Positions 1-9,765 of a DNA stretch of 64,000 nt are shown here, piece by piece. The position numbers were made by a program, and so were the translations under genes. The stretch comes from Streptomyces microflavus. GTDB lineage: Bacteria > Actinomycetota > Actinomycetes > Streptomycetales > Streptomycetaceae. The stretch is from NCBI RefSeq assembly GCF_014650075.1, contig NZ_BMUG01000004.1:643213-707212 (forward strand), written 5' to 3'. Under the pieces are notes generated by a model. It was not told the DNA's origin. It saw only the letters and a program-made list of their open reading frames with translations, and searched no databases. Each line of letters opens with the position of its first letter. The first letter of the stretch is position 1.

Positions 1-182
1 GCCTGCGAGCCCCGCTCTGGCTGGGCGCGGCCCTTGCGGTGACCGGCCTGCTCACGCTCGTACCGGATCTGCTGCGCCGTACGCAAAGGCTCACCCGGCC
101 TCGTACGGCCTCCGACGGCACGGACACCACCTCCCTGGCCAATTCGGAGCACCGGACACCCACCCCACTCCACCCCGGATAA
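1..182 (+). CDS. C-terminal end of a membrane protein (probable transporter), 5' part outside the window
   Basis: The reading frame open from base 3 encodes about 59 residues and ends in TAA at 180-182. It begins with a hydrophobic segment (LWLGAALAVTGLLTLV) followed by a basic, then polar tail. This is the usual end of an MFS-type transporter: last transmembrane helix plus cytoplasmic tail. The rest of the gene lies upstream, so the family cannot be fixed. The 125 bases after it hold four CACGAC repeats (243-286) just before the next gene. Confidence 0.5.
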   Translation, partial: LRAPLWLGAALAVTGLLTLVPDLLRRTQRLTRPRTASDGTDTTSLANSEHRTPTPLHPG

Positions 183-307
183 ACACGATCGAGGCCTCCC
201 CGCCCTACCGTGGAACGACGGACGGGGAGCCTGCCGGGCGTCCACGACTTCCGTCACGACCACCTCGTCCACGACCTCCTCACGACCTCCGAAGGGCCGG
301 AACCTCC

Positions 308-1753
308 ATGACTTCGCCCCACGCCTTCTGGGTGGCCGGCCGCCAGGCCACCGGTGCCGACAGCTTCGACGTCACCAACCCGTACGACGGACGCCTCGTC
401 GGCACCGTCAGCGTGCCGACCGACGCCCAGGTCGAGGAGGCCGTCGCCGCCGCCCACGCCGTACGCGACGAGTTCGCCGCGACCCCGGCACACGTACGGG
501 CCGCGGCCCTCGACCATGTCGTACGGCGGCTGACGGAGCGCACCGAGGAGATCGCCCAGCTGATCTCGGCGGAGAACGGCAAGCCGATCAAGTGGGCGCG
601 CGGCGAGGTCGGCAGGGCGGTGTCCGTGTTCCGGTTCGCCGCCGAGGAGGCCCGGCGCTTCAACGGCGGCGAGGCCCAGCGGCTCGACACCGACCTCGGC
701 GGCACCGGCCGCCTCGGGCTGGTCCGGCGCTTCCCGCGCGGGGCCGTCCTCGGTATCGCGCCCTTCAACTTCCCGCTGAACCTCAGCGCCCACAAGGTGG
801 CTCCGGCCATCGCCGTAGGCGCCCCGATCATCCTGAAGCCGGCCCCGGCAACCCCGATCTCCTCGCTCATCCTCGGCGAACTGCTGGCCGAGACCGACCT
901 CCCGGCCGGCTCCTGGTCCGTCCTGACGGTCCCGAACGACAAGATGCCCGCCCTGGTCCAGGACGAGAGGCTGCCGGTCATCTCCTTCACCGGCTCGGGC
1001 CCGGTCGGTTACGCGATCATGGATTCGGTGCCCCGCAAGCACTGCACCCTGGAGCTCGGCGGCAACGGCGCGGCCGTCGTCCTCGGCGACTACGCCTCGG
1101 ACGCGGACCTCGACTGGGCCGCCACCCGGATCGCCACGTTCTCCAACTACCAGGGCGGCCAGTCCTGCATCTCGGTGCAGCGCGTCATCGCCGACGCCTC
1201 GGTCTACGACCGGCTGGTCCCGAAGATCGTCGCCGCCGTCGAGGCCCTGGTCACCGGCGACCCGGCCGACGCCACCACGGACGTAGGCCCCCTGGTCAGC
1301 GAGGACGCGGCCAAGCGCGTCGAGTCCTGGGTCGACGAGGCGGTCCAGTCGGGAGCCGAACTCCTCACCGGCGGCAAGCGCGACGGCGCCACCTACGCCC
1401 CGACGGTCCTGGCCGGCCTCCCGGACGACGTGAAGCTCTCCTGCGAAGAGGTCTTCGGCCCGGTCATGTCCCTCCAGAAGGTGGACGGCGAGGCGGAGGC
1501 GTTCGCCGCCGTCAACTCCTCCAAGTACGGCCTCCAGGCAGGCGTCTTCACCCACGACCTCCAGACCGCCTTCCGCGCCCACCGCGCCCTGGAGGTGGGC
1601 GGCGTGATCATCGGCGACGTCCCCTCGTACCGCGCCGACCAGATGCCGTACGGCGGCGCCAAGCAGTCCGGCGTCGGCCGCGAGGGCGTCCGCTACGCGA
1701 TGGACGACTACACCTACGAGCGAGTCCTGGTCCTCACGGGCCTCGCCCTGTAA
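308..1753 (+). CDS. Aldehyde dehydrogenase family protein (NAD(P)-dependent)
   Basis: 481 residues, the usual length of the soluble aldehyde dehydrogenase superfamily, which oxidises aldehydes to acids through a covalent thiohemiacetal. The cofactor-binding KPAPATP and FTGSGPVG motifs are present. The general base is Glu249 in LELGGN and the catalytic nucleophile is Cys287 in GGQSCIS, with the late EEVFGPV motif after it. The ATG at 308 follows a purine-rich GAAGGG. A strong hairpin at 1820-1850 ends the unit, so it is probably monocistronic. The substrate cannot be told from sequence; succinate-semialdehyde or a similar short aldehyde is only a guess. Confidence 0.9.
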   Translation: MTSPHAFWVAGRQATGADSFDVTNPYDGRLVGTVSVPTDAQVEEAVAAAHAVRDEFAATPAHVRAAALDHVVRRLTERTEEIAQLISAENGKPIKWARGEVGRAVSVFRFAAEEARRFNGGEAQRLDTDLGGTGRLGLVRRFPRGAVLGIAPFNFPLNLSAHKVAPAIAVGAPIILKPAPATPISSLILGELLAETDLPAGSWSVLTVPNDKMPALVQDERLPVISFTGSGPVGYAIMDSVPRKHCTLELGGNGAAVVLGDYASDADLDWAATRIATFSNYQGGQSCISVQRVIADASVYDRLVPKIVAAVEALVTGDPADATTDVGPLVSEDAAKRVESWVDEAVQSGAELLTGGKRDGATYAPTVLAGLPDDVKLSCEEVFGPVMSLQKVDGEAEAFAAVNSSKYGLQAGVFTHDLQTAFRAHRALEVGGVIIGDVPSYRADQMPYGGAKQSGVGREGVRYAMDDYTYERVLVLTGLAL

Positions 1754-1819
1754 CACCCAGGACGACCCCGCCCGCGCCCCCGCCTGGACAGCGAGCACGG
1801 GCGGGGACGCGAGACGGAC

Positions 1820-1850
1820 GGCCGGAGCCCACTGTGCGGGGGCTCCGGCC
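1820..1850 (+). terminator. Intrinsic terminator-like hairpin after the aldehyde dehydrogenase
   Basis: Perfect 11-bp inverted repeat GGCCGGAGCCC / GGGCTCCGGCC with a 9-base loop, 67 bases after the stop codon. There is no U-tract, as is common in Streptomyces. Confidence 0.7.
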
Positions 1851-1953
1851 GTTCGGCGTGTGCGAGGGGCGCGCCCGTACCCCAGGGGTCCCCGCCCGGG
1901 GAACGCCACCCCGCGCGAAGGCTGGTGCGGGTGCCGAACAGCGGGTACACGGG

Positions 1954-1971
1954 TTACATACGGACCAGTAA
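1954..1971. promoter_or_regulatory. Possible TetR-type operator upstream of the acyl-CoA dehydrogenase
   Basis: TTACATACGGACCAGTAA is an imperfect palindrome (TTAC, 10 bases, GTAA) centred about 70 bases before the dehydrogenase start. Its form suits a TetR/AcrR dimer such as those controlling fatty acid degradation. No regulator gene lies nearby, so the assignment is inference. Confidence 0.35.
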
Positions 1972-2032
1972 GCAGCTCCTAGCAGTCCGTGTGTCCATCC
2001 GTCCTGCGACGCGCGGCGAGGTGAGGCCCGAC

Positions 2033-3988
2033 ATGTCCGCACCACACAACACCCCCCAGGTCCCCAAGGCCCCCAAGGTCACCGAGCGTGAGGCGCGCCG
2101 GGTCGCCGAGGCCGCCCGGGAGCAGGACTGGCGCAAGCCCAGCTTCGCCAAGGAGCTGTTCCTGGGGCGCTTCCGGCTCGACCTGATCCATCCGCACCCC
2201 CTGCCGCCACCCGACGACATCCGGCGCGGCGAGGAGTTCCTGGCGCGGCTGCGTACGTTCTGCGAGGCGCACATCGACAGTGCCCGGATCGAGCGCGAGG
2301 CGAAGATCCCCGACGAGGTGATACGCGGTCTCAAGGACCTCGGCGCGCTGGGGATGAAGATCGAGACGAAGTACGGCGGTCTCGGGCTCACCCAGGTGTA
2401 CTACAACAAGGCGCTCGCCCTGGTCGGCTCCGCGAGCCCCGCGATCGGTGCGCTGCTCTCGGCGCATCAGTCGATCGGCGTACCGCAGCCGCTGAAGATT
2501 TTCGGCACCCAGGAGCAGAAGGACGTCTACCTGCCCCGGCTCGCCACCACCGACATCTCCGCGTTCCTGCTGACCGAGCCCGACGTCGGCTCCGACCCGG
2601 CCCGGCTCGCCACCACCGCCGTGCCCGACGGGAACGACTACCTGCTGGACGGGGTGAAGCTCTGGACCACCAACGGGGTTGTCGCCGATCTGCTCGTGGT
2701 GATGGCCCGGGTGCCCGCTTCCGAGGGGCACAAGGGCGGCATCACCGCGTTCGTCGTCGAGGCGGACGCCCCCGGCATCACCGTGGAGCACCGCAACGCC
2801 TTCATGGGGCTGCGCGGCATCGAGAACGGGGTCACCCGCTTCCACCAGGTCAGGGTCCCCGCCGCCGCCCGCATCGGCCCCGAGGGCGCCGGGCTGAAGA
2901 TCGCCCTGACCACCCTGAACACCGGCCGCCTCTCGCTGCCCGCCATGTGCGTCGGCGCCGGGAAGTGGTGCCTGAAGATCGCCCGCGAGTGGTCCGCCGT
3001 ACGGGAGCAGTGGGGGCGGCCCGTCGCGAAGCACGAGGCGGTCGGCGCGAAGATCTCCTTCATCGCGGCCACCACCTTCGCCCTGGAGGCGATCGTCGAC
3101 CTCTCCTCGCAGATGGCCGACGAGGACCGCAACGACATCCGTATCGAGGCCGCCCTCGCCAAGCTGTACGGCTCCGAGATGGGCTGGCTGATCGCCGACG
3201 AACTGGTCCAGATCCGCGGCGGGCGCGGCTTCGAGACCGCCGAGTCGCTGGCCGCCCGCGGGGAGCGGGCCGTTCCGGCCGAGCAGATGCTCCGGGACAT
3301 GCGGATCAACCGGATCTTCGAGGGCTCCACCGAGATCATGCACCTGCTGATCGCCCGGGAGGCCGTCGACGCCCACCTCAAGGTCGCCGGCGACATCATC
3401 GACCCGGAGAAGCCGCTCGCCGACAAGGCGAAGGCAGGTGCCAACGCCGCCGGGTTCTATGCCCGTTGGCTGCCCCAGCTCGTCACCGGGGCCGGGCAGC
3501 TCCCCCGTACGTACGGTGAGTTCAACCCCGCCGGCCACCGTGACCTCTCCGGGCACCTCCGGTACGTCGAGCGCTCCTCGCGCAAGCTCGCCCGGTCGAC
3601 GTTCTACGCCATGTCCCGCTGGCAGGGCCGGATGGAGACCAAGCAGGGCTTCCTCGGCCGGATCGTCGACATCGGCGCCGAGCTCTTCGCGATGAGCGCC
3701 GCCTGCGTCCGCGCCGAGCACCTGCGGAGCGCCGGGGAGCACGGCCGCGAGGCCTACCAGCTGGCCGACGCCTTCTGCCACCAGTCCCGGGTCAGGGTGG
3801 AGGAGCTGTTCACCCGGCTGTGGTCCAACACCGACGACCTGGACCGGCGGGTGGTGGACGGGGTCCTGTCCGGTACGTACACCTGGCTGGAGGAGGGCGT
3901 CATCGACCCCAGCGGTGAGGGCCCCTGGATCGCGGACGCCACCCCCGGACCCTCCGCCGAGGAGAACCACCACCGGCCGGTGCGCTGA
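2033..3988 (+). CDS. Acyl-CoA dehydrogenase family protein (long form)
   Basis: 651 residues, longer than the usual ~380-residue acyl-CoA dehydrogenases because of an extra C-terminal helical region of about 170 residues. The FAD/substrate motif FLLTEPDVGSDPARL and the C-terminal-domain stretches QIRGGRGFETAESLAARGE and RIFEGSTEIMHLL are present. It should introduce an alpha,beta double bond into an acyl-CoA in beta-oxidation. I chose the ATG at 2033 because GGCGAGGTGAGG lies 6-10 bases upstream. A GTG in the same frame at 1925 would add 36 residues of non-conserved sequence running across the palindrome at 1954, so I reject it. A terminator hairpin follows at 4009. Confidence 0.9.
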   Translation: MSAPHNTPQVPKAPKVTEREARRVAEAAREQDWRKPSFAKELFLGRFRLDLIHPHPLPPPDDIRRGEEFLARLRTFCEAHIDSARIEREAKIPDEVIRGLKDLGALGMKIETKYGGLGLTQVYYNKALALVGSASPAIGALLSAHQSIGVPQPLKIFGTQEQKDVYLPRLATTDISAFLLTEPDVGSDPARLATTAVPDGNDYLLDGVKLWTTNGVVADLLVVMARVPASEGHKGGITAFVVEADAPGITVEHRNAFMGLRGIENGVTRFHQVRVPAAARIGPEGAGLKIALTTLNTGRLSLPAMCVGAGKWCLKIAREWSAVREQWGRPVAKHEAVGAKISFIAATTFALEAIVDLSSQMADEDRNDIRIEAALAKLYGSEMGWLIADELVQIRGGRGFETAESLAARGERAVPAEQMLRDMRINRIFEGSTEIMHLLIAREAVDAHLKVAGDIIDPEKPLADKAKAGANAAGFYARWLPQLVTGAGQLPRTYGEFNPAGHRDLSGHLRYVERSSRKLARSTFYAMSRWQGRMETKQGFLGRIVDIGAELFAMSAACVRAEHLRSAGEHGREAYQLADAFCHQSRVRVEELFTRLWSNTDDLDRRVVDGVLSGTYTWLEEGVIDPSGEGPWIADATPGPSAEENHHRPVR

Positions 3989-4008
3989 GGCGGAACCCTC
4001 CGATCCGC

Positions 4009-4040
4009 AGGGGGCGCGTGCCCACACCGGCGCGCCCCCT
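4009..4040 (+). terminator. Terminator hairpin between acyl-CoA dehydrogenase and dxr
   Basis: AGGGGGCGCG / CGCGCCCCCT perfect 10-bp stem with a 12-base loop, 21 bases after the stop codon. Confidence 0.7.
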
Positions 4041-4097
4041 CCGTACCGAATCCCCGCCCCACGGGGACGCGCTGTCCCCACGCACAGCCGGAGCGGC

Positions 4098-4103
4098 AAC
4101 AAT
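4098..4103 (+). promoter_or_regulatory. -10 box placing the dxr start at the 5' end of its mRNA
   Basis: AACAAT followed by seven bases (mostly G) and then the dxr ATG. This spacing puts transcription start at or beside the start codon, the arrangement of leaderless actinobacterial mRNAs. No clear -35 is seen. Confidence 0.5.
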
Positions 4104-4110
4104 GGGGGGC

Positions 4111-5364
4111 ATGAGCGACAGCCCAGCCCCCCTCGCCGATCCGCACCTTCTCTTCGACACCGCGGACGGCCGCCGGGATCTCGTGATCCTCGGCTCCACC
4201 GGGTCCATCGGCACCCAGGCCATCGACCTGGTCCTGCGCAACCCCGACCGCTTCCGGGTCACCGCGCTCTCGGCCGCCGGCGGCCGGGTCGCCCTCCTCG
4301 CCGAACAGGCACACCTCCTGCGCGTGAGCACGGTCGCCGTCGCCGACAAGGACGCGGTCCCCGCCCTGCGCGAGGCGCTGCGCGAGCGGTACGGGGCCGG
4401 GGAGCCGCTCCCCGAGATCCTCGCCGGACCCGACGCGGCCGCCACGCTCGCCGCGAGCGACTGCCACACCGTGCTCAACGGGATCACCGGCTCCATCGGG
4501 CTCGCCCCCACGCTCGCCGCGCTGAAGGCGGGCCGCACCCTCGCCCTCGCCAACAAGGAGTCGCTGATCGTCGGCGGCCCGCTGGTGAAGGAGCTGGCCG
4601 CCCCCGGCCAGATCATCCCGGTCGACTCCGAGCACGCCGCGCTCTTCCAGGCGCTGGCGGCCGGCAAACGCGCCGATGTCCGCAAGCTCGTCGTCACCGC
4701 GTCCGGCGGGCCCTTCCGGGGCCGTACGCGCGAGGAACTGGCCGACGTCACCCGGGAGCAGGCCCTGACCCACCCCACCTGGGCGATGGGCCCGGTCATC
4801 ACGATCAACTCCGCGACGCTGGTCAACAAGGGTCTTGAGGTCATCGAGGCGCACCTCCTCTACGACATCCCCTTCGACCGGATCGAGGTCGTGGTCCACC
4901 CGCAGTCGTACGTGCACTCCATGGTCGAGTTCACCGACGGCTCCACCCTCGCCCAGGCCACCCCGCCCGACATGGGCGGACCCATCGCCATCGGCCTCGG
5001 CTGGCCCGAGCGGGTCCCCGACGCGGCCCCCGCCTTCGACTGGTCCAAGGCCTCCACCTGGGAGTTCTTCCCGCTGGACACCGAGGCCTTCCCCTCGGTC
5101 GGACTCGCCCGCCACGTCGGTACGCTCGGTTCCACGGCGCCCGCCGTCTTCAACGCGGCGAACGAGGAATGCGTCGACGCCTTCCTCGCCGGACAGCTGC
5201 CCTTCAACGGAATCATGGATACGGTCACCGCTGTGGTGTCCGAACACGGCACCCCCGCCCCGGGAACCCCGCTCAGCCTCGCGGACGTCCTCGAAGCGGA
5301 AGCCTGGGCCCGCGCAAGGGCCCGGGAACTCTCGGCGAAAGCGACAGCGGAGGCGCGCGCATGA
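4111..5364 (+). CDS. dxr: 1-deoxy-D-xylulose 5-phosphate reductoisomerase (MEP isoprenoid pathway)
   Basis: 417 residues. Converts 1-deoxyxylulose 5-phosphate to 2-C-methyl-erythritol 4-phosphate with NADPH and a divalent metal, the first committed step of isoprenoid synthesis. Visible motifs are NADPH-binding GSTGSIG (28-34), [11 protein letters not shown], metal-binding [25 protein letters not shown] and NAANEECV. Start chosen at 4111; the ATG at 4102 is also possible, but the -10-like AACAAT at 4098 overlaps it. The stop overlaps the next start (ATGA), coupling it to the site-2 protease. ispG of the same pathway lies one gene further on. Confidence 0.97.
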   Translation: MSDSPAPLADPHLLFDTADGRRDLVILGSTGSIGTQAIDLVLRNPDRFRVTALSAAGGRVALLAEQAHLLRVSTVAVADKDAVPALREALRERYGAGEPLPEILAGPDAAATLAASDCHTVLNGITGSIGLAPTLAALKAGRTLALANKESLIVGGPLVKELAAPGQIIPVDSEHAALFQALAAGKRADVRKLVVTASGGPFRGRTREELADVTREQALTHPTWAMGPVITINSATLVNKGLEVIEAHLLYDIPFDRIEVVVHPQSYVHSMVEFTDGSTLAQATPPDMGGPIAIGLGWPERVPDAAPAFDWSKASTWEFFPLDTEAFPSVGLARHVGTLGSTAPAVFNAANEECVDAFLAGQLPFNGIMDTVTAVVSEHGTPAPGTPLSLADVLEAEAWARARARELSAKATAEARA

Positions 5365-6671
5365 GTCTGACCTCGATCCTGCTGACGGTCCTGGGGATCG
5401 CCGTCTTCGTCGTGGGCCTGCTGTTCTCCATCGCCTGGCACGAGCTGGGCCACCTCTCCACGGCCAAGATGTTCGGCATCCGGGTCCCGCAGTACATGGT
5501 CGGGTTCGGCCCCACGCTCTGGTCGAAGCAGAAGGGCGACACCGAGTACGGCATCAAGGCCATCCCGGCCGGCGGCTACATCCGCATGATCGGGATGTTC
5601 CCGCCCGGCGCCGACGGCCGCATCGAAGCGCGCTCCACCTCACCCTGGCGCGGCATGATCGAGGACGCCCGCTCCGCCGCGTACGAGGAGCTCGAACCCG
5701 GCGACGAGAAGCGCCTCTTCTACACGCGCAAGCCGTGGAAGCGCGTCATCGTGATGTTCGCCGGTCCGTTCATGAACCTGATCCTCGCGGTCGCGATCTT
5801 CATGGGCGTCGCGATGACCTTCGGCTTCCAGACGCAGACCACCGAGGTCGACGGCGTACAGCAGTGCGTGATCGCGCAGAGCGAGAAGCGCGACACCTGC
5901 AAGGCCTCCGACGGGGTCTCCCCGGCCAAGGCCGCGGGCCTGAAGGAGGGCGACAAGATCGTCGCCTTCGACGGCCAGAGGGTCGACGACTGGGCGACGC
6001 TCTCGGACCGCATCCGCCAGACCATCGGCCCCGCCACGATCACCGTCGAGCGCGGCGGCCAGGAAGTCACCCTCAACGCCGTCCTGCGCGAGAACGCCGT
6101 CTCGAAGAAGGACGCCAACGGGGACCCCGTTCCCAACGAGTACATCAAGGCGGGCTACCTCGGGTTCGCCGCCAAGGCCGAGATCGTGCCGCTCTCCTTC
6201 GGCGACTCCGTCGTGCGCATGGGCGACATGATCGAGAACGGCGTCGACGCGATCATCGCGCTGCCCTCCAAGATCCCGGCCCTGTGGAACGCCGCCTTCA
6301 GCGACGGCGAACGCGCCGACGACTCACCGGTGGGCGTGGTCGGTGCGGCCCGGATCGGCGGCGAGGTGATGAACCTCGACATCCCGGCCCAGAACCAGGT
6401 CGCGATGATGCTGTTCCTGCTCGCGGGCTTCAACCTGTCGCTGTTCCTCTTCAACATGCTGCCGTTGCTCCCGCTGGACGGCGGGCATATCGCGGGCGCG
6501 CTCTGGGAGTCGCTGCGGCGCAATCTGGCCAAGGTCTTCCGGCGCCCCGACCCGGGCCCGTTCGACGTGGCCAAGCTGATGCCGGTCGCCTATGTGGTCG
6601 CCGGACTCTTCATCTGCTTCACGCTGCTGGTCCTGGTGGCCGACATCGTGAACCCGGTCAAGATCAGCTGA
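5361..6671 (+). CDS. rseP: Site-2 type intramembrane zinc metalloprotease (M50, RseP/Rip-like) with PDZ domain
   Basis: 436 residues. The first membrane segment carries the zinc motif HELGH (His27, Glu28, His31) and the last membrane region carries LDGGH (Asp373), the third zinc ligand. A PDZ domain lies between them (about 180-270, around [14 protein letters not shown]). Family members cut transmembrane anti-sigma factors or other membrane proteins after a first cleavage outside. The start overlaps the dxr stop by ATGA and follows GCGGAGG. An imperfect hairpin at 6707-6745 follows. The substrate in this organism is not indicated by the context. Confidence 0.93.
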   Translation: MSLTSILLTVLGIAVFVVGLLFSIAWHELGHLSTAKMFGIRVPQYMVGFGPTLWSKQKGDTEYGIKAIPAGGYIRMIGMFPPGADGRIEARSTSPWRGMIEDARSAAYEELEPGDEKRLFYTRKPWKRVIVMFAGPFMNLILAVAIFMGVAMTFGFQTQTTEVDGVQQCVIAQSEKRDTCKASDGVSPAKAAGLKEGDKIVAFDGQRVDDWATLSDRIRQTIGPATITVERGGQEVTLNAVLRENAVSKKDANGDPVPNEYIKAGYLGFAAKAEIVPLSFGDSVVRMGDMIENGVDAIIALPSKIPALWNAAFSDGERADDSPVGVVGAARIGGEVMNLDIPAQNQVAMMLFLLAGFNLSLFLFNMLPLLPLDGGHIAGALWESLRRNLAKVFRRPDPGPFDVAKLMPVAYVVAGLFICFTLLVLVADIVNPVKIS

Positions 6672-6706
6672 CCGGCCGTGAGGCGACCGCCTCTCCCGTC
6701 CCACAG

Positions 6707-6745
6707 GTGACCACCGGGCACACGTGTCGTGTCCGGTCGGTCACC
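6707..6745 (+). terminator. Long interrupted hairpin after the site-2 protease
   Basis: Outer stem GGTGACC / GGTCACC with further CCGG and CACAC/GTGT pairing inside. It probably ends the dxr-protease transcript before ispG. Confidence 0.45.
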
Positions 6746-6858
6746 TTCCGGTTGACTTGTCCATTCGGTGCGTGCGTCCAGGCTCCGGTGCCGTAACCTC
6801 GAAGCCCGGAGCCCGCCGACATCGGGACCTTGATCCACACCTTGGGGATGCACAGCGC

Positions 6859-8016
<1,158 letters not shown>

Positions 8017-8038
8017 CCTGGGCCCTTCCACACCATCA

Positions 8039-8071
8039 CCGCCCCGCCGAGCCCCGCGCCCGGCGGGGCGG
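8039..8071 (+). terminator. Terminator after ispG
   Basis: Perfect 11-bp stem CCGCCCCGCCG / CGGCGGGGCGG, followed a few bases later by TTTC. Confidence 0.75.
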
Positions 8072-8179
8072 CGGCGTTTCCCCGGCGTATCCCGGAGCCC
8101 TCTCCCGGGCCCGGGCAGCGTTCCAGGGCCTTGTTGGGTACAGTGCGGAAATCAGCAGACCGCATGGTGAGGCCCCCTC

Positions 8180-9025
8180 GTGTTGACGCAGACCACCACC
8201 CGGGTCCTCGAACCCAGCGACCTCGGCGCAGCGCTCGCCATCCTGGAGAGCGAGCCCGTGGCCAACGCCTTCGTCGCGTCCCGCGTGCAGGTCGCGGGGC
8301 TCGACCCCTGGCGCCTCGGCGGCGAGATGTGGGGCTGGTACGCCGACGGCAGGCTCCGCTCCCTCTGCTACGCCGGCGCCAACCTCGTCCCCATCTGCGC
8401 CGGCCCCGAAGCCGTACGCGCCTTCGCCGACCGGGCCCGCCGGGCCGGCCGCCGCTGCTCCTCGATCGTCGGCCCCGCCGAACCCACCGCCCTGCTGTGG
8501 CGGCTCCTGGAGCCGGGCTGGGGCCCCGCCCGCGAGGTCCGCGCCAACCAGCCCCTCATGGTCACCGAGAGCCCCTCCGCCGACGTCACCCCCGACCCGC
8601 TGGTCCGCCGCATCCGCAAGGACGAGACCGAGGTCCTGATGCCGGCCTGCGTGGCGATGTTCACCGAGGAGGTCGGGATCTCCCCGCTGGCCGGCGACGG
8701 CGGACTCCTCTACCAGGCCCGGGTCGCCGAACTCATCGGCGCCGGCCGCTCCTTCGCCCGGATCGACGACGGCAAGGTCGTCTTCAAGGCCGAGATCGGC
8801 GCCGCCACCACCCAGGCCTGCCAGATCCAGGGCGTCTGGGTCGCCCCCGAACACCGCGGCAAGGGCCTCTCCGAGACCGGCATGGCCGCCGTCCTGCGCT
8901 ACGCCCTGGCCGATGTCGCCCCCGTCGTCAGCCTGTACGTGAACGACTACAACACCCCCGCCCGCAAGGCCTACCGCCGCGTCGGCTTCCGCGAGACGGG
9001 CACCTTCATGAGCGTCCTGTTCTGA
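8180..9025 (+). CDS. GNAT family N-acetyltransferase with an N-terminal DUF4081-like domain
   Basis: 281 residues, twice the length of a single GNAT domain. The N-terminal half (about 1-125) looks like the DUF4081 domain often fused to actinobacterial GNATs. The C-terminal half holds the acetyl-CoA motif, seen as GVWVAPEHRGKGLSETGMAA, and ends in YVNDYNTPARKAYRRVGF. The GTG at 8180 follows TGGTGAGG at good distance; the TTG right after it is a less likely start. It probably acetylates a small molecule or protein N-terminus; the acceptor is unknown. A second, unrelated-looking GNAT gene follows 95 bases later. Confidence 0.85.
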   Translation: MLTQTTTRVLEPSDLGAALAILESEPVANAFVASRVQVAGLDPWRLGGEMWGWYADGRLRSLCYAGANLVPICAGPEAVRAFADRARRAGRRCSSIVGPAEPTALLWRLLEPGWGPAREVRANQPLMVTESPSADVTPDPLVRRIRKDETEVLMPACVAMFTEEVGISPLAGDGGLLYQARVAELIGAGRSFARIDDGKVVFKAEIGAATTQACQIQGVWVAPEHRGKGLSETGMAAVLRYALADVAPVVSLYVNDYNTPARKAYRRVGFRETGTFMSVLF

Positions 9026-9108
9026 GCGCCCGTACGGAAAGCTTCTGAACAGCCCGTACGGGGGCTCTTCCCTGCCTCCGCGCGTTCCGGCCCGCCCGCC
9101 ACGGCCAG

Positions 9109-9114
9109 TAGGGT
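9109..9114 (+). promoter_or_regulatory. -10 box of a probable leaderless transcript
   Basis: TAGGGT, then six bases, then the ATG of the acetyltransferase at 9121. A weak -35 (TTCCGG, 9085) lies 18 bases before it. No ribosome binding site precedes the ATG. Confidence 0.55.
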
Positions 9115-9120
9115 TCGCGC

Positions 9121-9696
9121 ATGGCACCAGCAGACGCCGCGAACGGCCCCGCGAACCCCGGCATCGAGGTCGGCCCCATCGACCTGGCCGCACGCGTCGA
9201 CGAAGCCCTCCAGGTCCAGGCGGCGGCCTTCGGGCTCAGCCAGGACGAGATCGACGTACGCCGCCACATCGTCCTGCGCCACCTCGACCACCCCGAGGCC
9301 CGCGCGCTCGGCGCCCTCACCCCCGACGGGCGGCTCGTCGGCTTCGTCTACGGGCTGCCCAACGACCGCGCCCACTGGTGGTCCACCGTCGTGGAGCCCT
9401 ACCTCCGGGCCACCGGCTCCGACGGCTGGCTCGACGACTCCTTCGTCATCACCGAGCTCCACGTCCACCCCGACCACCAGCAGCACGGCATCGGCCGCAC
9501 CCTGATCACCGCGATCACCGACGCCGTCCCGCACCCCCGGTCGATCCTCTCCGCCATCGACAGGGACAGCCCGGCCCGCACCCTCTACCACGCGCTCGGC
9601 TATCGCGACCTGGCCCGCCAGGTGGTCTTCCCCAGCGCCCCGCTGCCGTACGCGGTGATGGGCGCGCCCCTCCCGCTGCTGCGCCCCCAGCGCTGA
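9121..9696 (+). CDS. GNAT family N-acetyltransferase
   Basis: 191 residues with one GNAT domain. The motif-A region reads ITELHVHPDHQQHGIGRTLI, matching the acetyl-CoA pyrophosphate loop, and the end ARTLYHALGYRDLARQVVF is the usual GNAT C-terminus. There is no Shine-Dalgarno sequence. A TAGGGT box six bases before the ATG indicates a leaderless mRNA, which also supports this start. It lies 69 bases before proS. The acceptor substrate is unknown. Confidence 0.85.
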   Translation: MAPADAANGPANPGIEVGPIDLAARVDEALQVQAAAFGLSQDEIDVRRHIVLRHLDHPEARALGALTPDGRLVGFVYGLPNDRAHWWSTVVEPYLRATGSDGWLDDSFVITELHVHPDHQQHGIGRTLITAITDAVPHPRSILSAIDRDSPARTLYHALGYRDLARQVVFPSAPLPYAVMGAPLPLLRPQR

Positions 9697-9765
9697 ATGG
9701 ATTTCCGCCTGCCCGCACCGCCCGGCTAACCTCGGGCTCACCACCCTTGCGAGCAGGAGTTCATC

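Noticed and set aside
1925..2032. 36-residue N-terminal extension of the acyl-CoA dehydrogenase from a GTG
   Set aside because: It would encode the operator-like palindrome, lacks a ribosome site and is not family-like; the ATG at 2033 has an excellent site.
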